NCBI GenBank assembly: GCA_037447655.1
Contig: JBBHKE010000769.1
Coordinates: 194,047-258,046, forward strand
Direction of reading: 5' to 3'
Source: Zygnema cylindricum
Lineage: Eukaryota > Streptophyta > Zygnematophyceae > Zygnematales > Zygnemataceae
Length of the DNA stretch: 64,000 nucleotides
Made by a program: the position numbers and the translations under genes. Positions 59,661 through 64,000 of the stretch are shown here, one piece after another (within the stretch, counting starts at the first letter, position 1; every line of letters starts with the position of its first letter). The notes beneath the pieces are model-generated. The model was not told the origin of the DNA, made no database searches, and was given only the letters and a program-made list of their open reading frames with translations.

Positions 59661-61739
59661 GAAAAAACCCTAAGACGTTAACAAAAACAATTTCGTGGTT
59701 ATGGACACAACAAGGCAATGCAATGGGAGACAAGAATCGTGAAATGATCGTCTTTGAGAAAAAACCCTAAAACGTTAATGTCAACCATTTTGTGGCTGTG
59801 GATAAGACAGTACAATTGGAGAAAGCTCACATCGGAGAGAATAAATGGGAACTGACGGTGGGACGAAAAGGAGAGTTTTGCTGAGAGAATTAATTTGGAG
59901 TATACATCTTTGTCGGGTTGGAGTAGTCGGTTAATAGTTTGAACATCGATGATGGTTTTTCTATGGCAATATTTTTGACAAAAATGGGCGATGTCCTCCT
60001 CTTGGGATACACTATATCGAAAAGGGAACCAATGAAGGGTTTTAGTAAACTTTCGCATTTAAGAGAGTTTTGGTATTTTTGGTTTAAACATCAAACTTTT
60101 TAGATCTACACTTTTTTTTGCACTTCCTTTGCAATTTTTTTGCATGAAGGGGAAAATAGCTTGTCGTCTTATTAAGGAGTTTAGTATGCATGGAAAACCA
60201 CTTTAATCAGTTTGCTGTCATCTATTACCCTGTGACGAGAGATTAAAGGTATTTAGGACTTTCCATTCGCTTGTTTGAGATCTTCGTCAAACCTTTATTA
60301 GGGTGGTAAGCTCACAGAATACTAGGATCCAGTCTCTTGTAGATATGACTGCTTGTTTAGGAAAACCGAGGTTTTGAAATGAGGTTTTGAACTAATGTTT
60401 TTCTTGGGTTTTTTTGATCGCTTACCATTTACTTTTCCTTACTGTTATGTTCCTTTTTTCACGAGCTCATTTCTGTTTTTTTAAGTGGTTTTTTTTGTCC
60501 TAATGGTCTTTCTTGTGGCTGGGCTATGAAATACACACAGGACATAGTTCAAATGTTCAAGAACAATTGGCAATACTACATGTGGTTACACTAAAGGAGA
60601 CAAAGGGGTGTCCATTTTCTTATAGCAAATCTGAGCTGCATTGGTTTATTAAAGTAGTGGTTAGCCCATCTTGTGGTATCTTTAAATTGTCGATGTTCTC
60701 CTGTTCTTTATGGCGACTCCTAAAGAAACACGGTCCGTATGTAAGTCTTAAACAATTCTCCGGTGGTCAAAGTCGCCTAACTTTGTGATTGGCCGCAGAA
60801 TGTTTTTATGAGGCAGCGGTAGAATGTGGATGGTATTGTTGATGTTACATGTATATATATCTGATTAATATGTCGTGAATAAAAATCTGAAAACTGTGAG
60901 ATGAGGAAAATCAATTTGACGACTCTGAGAATGTCAAGCAGTGGTAATGTAGATGTTGTGAAGGCCTAGTTGCCGCAAAGTCACTGTAGCCGTATCCTAG
61001 CCTACTTTCATTCTAAAACTAATGACTCAAAAAATTAAGTGGATCTGTCATTTGTTCGACTTCTTCTGCTAAATGTTGTCAGATCTCAAGTTTGTTGAGA
61101 TTGATGAGATTGTAACAGGTAGACAATCTTCGCTGTTTTCCATGATTTTGCTCAAAATTTCTTCAGTTTTGGTTGAGATTAGTAGCAGAGGTGGCCCGTT
61201 TCCTTCCCACTTACAAACCGGTCCCATTCATACGGCCATCAGAGCGAGCGAATATAACTTTTTGATACCATTGCGGTTTTTAATAAAGTCGGTATACCAC
61301 TTGATAACAAAAATTCCTGTAGACGGAAAATTGTGAAGTACAAGTACTTTGAAGCCCAAGTTTAGTGCATTGAAACCAACTTCCTAAATGTAACTTCATA
61401 CGAAACTTTTGAACCCATACATAAGGGCAAGCAATTAAGCCAAGGGAAAGTCCAACCAACAGAAACCGTGAGCGATATGTTGCGGTTTCGATGATTAAGG
61501 AACATCGGATATGGCTAAGATTGCCGGTCGATGTCGGTTTTTTTTTTTCTAACTGCGTGGATGTGCTGCAATCATACCTGGGTTACTTAGCTGGATCCCT
61601 TCAGAACTCTGGCCTAAGCGCCCATGGGCCAAAATAGGTGACCTCCCTGGGAAGTCCTAGTTTGTCACACCCAGCTTCACCTTTTTTGTTTTCGAAACTT
61701 TGATTTTTGAATTTTCTTTTTTGGTTTTAGTTACTTTTA
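59661..61739. other. Downstream interval without a recognised gene
   Basis: The first 120 bp contain two similar blocks (GAGAAAAAACCCTAARACGTTAA near 59659 and 59757). Frames at 60513-60788 and 61073-61336 have no recognisable domain. Confidence 0.4.
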
Positions 61740-62010
61740 GGGGCTGAGGTGGTCGGTCTGTTTCCCACCTACAAACCGGCGCAATACGATGCCCCCGCTT
61801 TAACCGACAGATGAATTAACCATCGACCATAAGTAGAGCAACTTACCTACAGCAAGACCGAAACAACCAAATATCTCTACTGTCATTGGTCGGTCTCTAC
61901 CACTTAAACAACTCTACCGTCTCAAAAGTCTGTCTCTATAGTCTATCACGGGTGTGCATAATCTCACCCTTTGGTCCAAACAACATCACAAGCAGTCACC
62001 CCAAACTTGA
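61740..62010 (-). pseudogene. Decayed LINE C-terminal fragment
   Basis: Minus-strand reading gives MTVEIFGCFGLAVGKLLYLW near 61810-61880, matching MAVEIFGCLGVALDEFF of the fragment at 29247-29837. Frames around it are broken by stops. Confidence 0.5.
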
Positions 62011-62496
62011 GAAAACCATTATCTTTACCAAAACCAATGGGAGGAATAACACTTTTTTTTTTTGGTAATGCCCAAATTTGTCATTTGTTATTTGTTTGTT
62101 TCTCTTGTTAATTTGTTTGTTATATTCTTGTTATTTGTTTGTTTGTCGTTTTGCTAGTTTGTTTGTCATTTTCTTGTTATTTGTTTGTCCCATATTACAA
62201 TGTTACACTATTAGTTGTAGTTATGAGTGGAAAAAGTTTGTACTTCATTCGTCCAATTTTAATTTCAGACAATTATGACTATTTATATTACAATGTGGTT
62301 ATTATCAGGAACTATTTCAAGAAATTCTTAGAGGACAAACTAAAACGAGAGCTCTTGATAAGGCGATTTTTAAAAAAGAAGTACAAAACGATTTTAGAAC
62401 ATAATTTTTTAAAAATATATCAATACAATTTTAGAACTTTTAATAATAAGAAAGCCTTTTTCACAACGTCATTGTTTTTTGTTATGTGCATTGCTC

Positions 62497-62585
62497 GAGG
62501 GAGAGAGAGGGAGAAGGAGAGAGAGGAAGAGAGAGAGGGAGAGTGCGAGGGAGAGAGAGAGAAAGCGGGAGAGAGAGGGAGAGAA
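62497..62585. repeat. GA-rich microsatellite
   Basis: Imperfect GAGAGAGGGA/GAGAGAGAGA run. Frames across it are artefacts. Confidence 0.85.
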
Positions 62586-62796
62586 AACCAAACAAAAAAA
62601 ACAAGAAACTGGTAAAGGGAACATAATGCAAAATTGGAAAAATAATACGAAAAAAATTTACCACAACATGAGAGCATCCAACTCACTCCCTCATTTCTCT
62701 CTCTAACACTTTTTAATGTGGTCAACTAACTAACATTACGATTTCAGAGATTGAAAAAAAAAACTTCTGGGCGATTTTGTTTTTGGAGAAAATCTC

Positions 62797-63236
62797 CCCT
62801 TTTTTTCACTTTTCCTTTTCCACCTTTTCTTTTTTCACATTTCCTTTTTTACTAATCCTTTTTTACTTTTCCTTTTTCACTTTCTCTTTTTCACATTTTC
62901 TTTTTTCACAGTTCCTTTTCTACTTTCTTTTTTCCACATTTCCTTTTCACATTGCCTTTTTCACATTTCTATTCTCACATTTCCTTTCCCACATTTCCTT
63001 CTTCAATTTCCCTATCTCACTTTCTCTTTTTTACCTTTCCTTTTTTCACATTTCCTTTTTCACTTTTCCTTCTTTCACATTTCCTTTCTCTTCCTCACAT
63101 TCCCCTTTCCCACACTCCCCTTTCTCACACTTCCCTTTCCCCCCTTTTCCCACATTCCCCCTTCCTCACACTCCCTTTCTCACATTCCCCTTTCTCACAT
63201 TTCCCTTTCCCACATTTCCCTTCCCCTTCTTAACTT
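62797..63236. repeat. Pyrimidine-rich array, unit like TTTTTCACATTTCC
   Basis: About 30 imperfect 12-15 bp units, becoming C-richer to the right (CACATTCCCCTTTC). The Phe/Ser/His/Pro frames in both plus frames are repeat artefacts. Confidence 0.9.
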
Positions 63237-63262
63237 TTGTCTTTTCTCGCGGTGGTTTGTTG

Positions 63263-63428
63263 TTATCGCACTGGAGTGGAGAAGACGATGACGAGGCAGT
63301 AGGCCGTAAAACCGGCCAATAGGATTCCAACATACATAAAGGCCTGCAAGTGCTGCATGGGGACTTTGTGCTCGACTCGACAACACCGCATGTCCTCCCG
63401 GGCCGTCGACAACTCACTATCCACGTAT
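63263..63428 (-). CDS. Last exon of an unidentified membrane protein
   Basis: After a CAG acceptor with a polypyrimidine run (63429-63445), the exon starts with the last base of a codon, then encodes 54 residues ending at TAA. It begins YVDSELSTAREDMRCCRVEH and ends with a hydrophobic helix, MYVGILLAGFTAYCLVIVFS, plus TPVR. The helix near the C-terminus suggests a multi-pass or tail-anchored membrane protein. Upstream exons lie beyond 64000 or were not recognised, and I cannot name the family. Base composition and codon use here are clearly different from the surrounding purine/pyrimidine tracts. Confidence 0.6.
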
Positions 63429-63745
63429 CTGAAAAAAGTTTTAAGAAATAAGAAAAAGGAAAAGAGAAGAAAGAGAGAAAAAGAGAGGGGAAAGAGAGGG
63501 GAAAGAGAGGGGAAAAGGAATGAGTGAGGACATCGAAAAGGGAGGGGAATTGAAGTCGACAACTCACTATCGACATATCTGAAAAACGTTTTAAGAAAAA
63601 AAAAAAGAGCGAGGAAAAGGGAAAGAAAAAGAAAAGGGAAAGAAAAGGAAACGGAATGGGTGAGGAAGGGTGGGGGAATTGAAAGGGAAAAGGGATAGGG
63701 ACCGTCGACAACTCACTATCGGCATACCTGAAAAAGATTTAAGAA
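63404..63745 (-). repeat. Three tandem copies of the exon's splice-acceptor region
   Basis: GTCGACAACTCACTATC... followed by CTGAAAAA occurs at 63404, 63556 and 63704 (spacing 152 and 148). On the minus strand each is a polypyrimidine-CAG acceptor plus the first 24 nt of the exon. Only the 63404 copy continues into the exon. Confidence 0.88.
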
Positions 63746-64000
63746 GGAGAAAAAAGGGAAAGGGAATAAGAAGGAAAAGGGAAAAAAAGTAAAGGGGAAA
63801 TAAAGGAACAGGGGAAAAAAAGGAAAAGGGGAAAAAAAAGGAAAAGAAACGGGCGAGGACGATGAAAAGGAGAAGAAGAACGGAAAGGAAAAAGAATGAA
63901 AGCGTGGGAAATGAAAACCAGAAGAAGAAAAGGGGGAGATGGAGAGGGAGAGGGGGAAGGAGAGGGAGGGAGAGGGGAGAGAGGAGAGGGAGAGATAAAA
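63746..64000. repeat. Purine-rich low-complexity tract to window end
   Basis: GGAAAAGG, GGGGAAA and GAGAGGG runs, with no gene seen. Similar but shorter tracts separate the acceptor copies at 63450-63540 and 63600-63690. Confidence 0.85.

Noticed and set aside
59203-59673. 156-codon frame overlapping the RNA-binding protein exon 2
   Set aside because: Shadow frame of the RRM/zinc-knuckle coding sequence.
62777-63322. 181-codon Phe/Ser/Pro-rich frame
   Set aside because: Pyrimidine repeat artefact; the real coding signal here is the minus-strand exon at 63263-63428.

Overview
The window looks like nuclear DNA of a plant-lineage (streptophyte) eukaryote. The evidence is spliced genes with GT-AG introns, a plant-type NECAP-like protein, an RZ-1-type RRM plus zinc-knuckle glycine-rich protein, Copia and Ty3/Gypsy retrotransposons, and many small DNA transposons. 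I cannot name the species. Host genes are few and widely spaced. Most of the 64 kb is transposon, transposon inside transposon, and microsatellite.

Host genes: (i) a duplicated 5' end of a glycerol kinase gene on the minus strand, with exon 1 present twice (63-190 and 4308-4435) and exon 2 once (2834-3055); (ii) a complete four-exon NECAP-like clathrin-adaptor accessory gene on the plus strand (23400-27806, 275 codons); (iii) a complete two-exon RZ-1-like RNA-binding protein gene on the plus strand (55918-59660, 231 codons, 3.05-kb intron); (iv) the last exon of an unidentified membrane protein on the minus strand (63263-63428).

Region 4.9-17.8 kb is one nest. A small TA-flanked terminal-inverted-repeat element (ends 4884 and 17822) has received an hAT-like element (8-bp target duplication), a second TA-type element, two Tourist/PIF-like elements (TTA or TAA duplications) and an LTR. 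These in turn hold another Tourist-like MITE, a solo LTR and a 6.4-kb full-length but mutated Copia element (5-bp duplication CTACT). A diverged, uninterrupted relative of the outer element lies at 52355-52858 and still shows the empty sites.

Region 34.5-49.2 kb is a second nest: a full-length, decayed Ty3/Gypsy element (5-bp duplication ATAAT, initiator-tRNA-type PBS). It carries two hAT-like insertions in its left LTR and a 5.8-kb insertion in its integrase C-terminus (36944-42725). That insertion has an intact 798-codon gag plus protease ORF and no visible reverse transcriptase.

Region 50.5-52.2 kb holds the most unusual object: a very small LTR unit (239-bp 3' LTR, 57-bp interior with PBS and purine tract) whose LTR contains a 72-nt tRNA-shaped sequence with A- and B-box-like motifs. 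It is interrupted by a Copia-family LTR. Region 52.3-55.5 kb is a cluster of TA-type MITEs. The remaining gaps hold MITE scraps, LINE remnants, minisatellites and long purine or pyrimidine tracts.

A recurring theme is local duplication at exon boundaries: glycerol kinase exon 1, the NECAP exon-1 splice donor (three copies), and the splice acceptor of the last exon at 63.4 kb (three copies). All identities rest on reading the sequence by eye; no database search was run.
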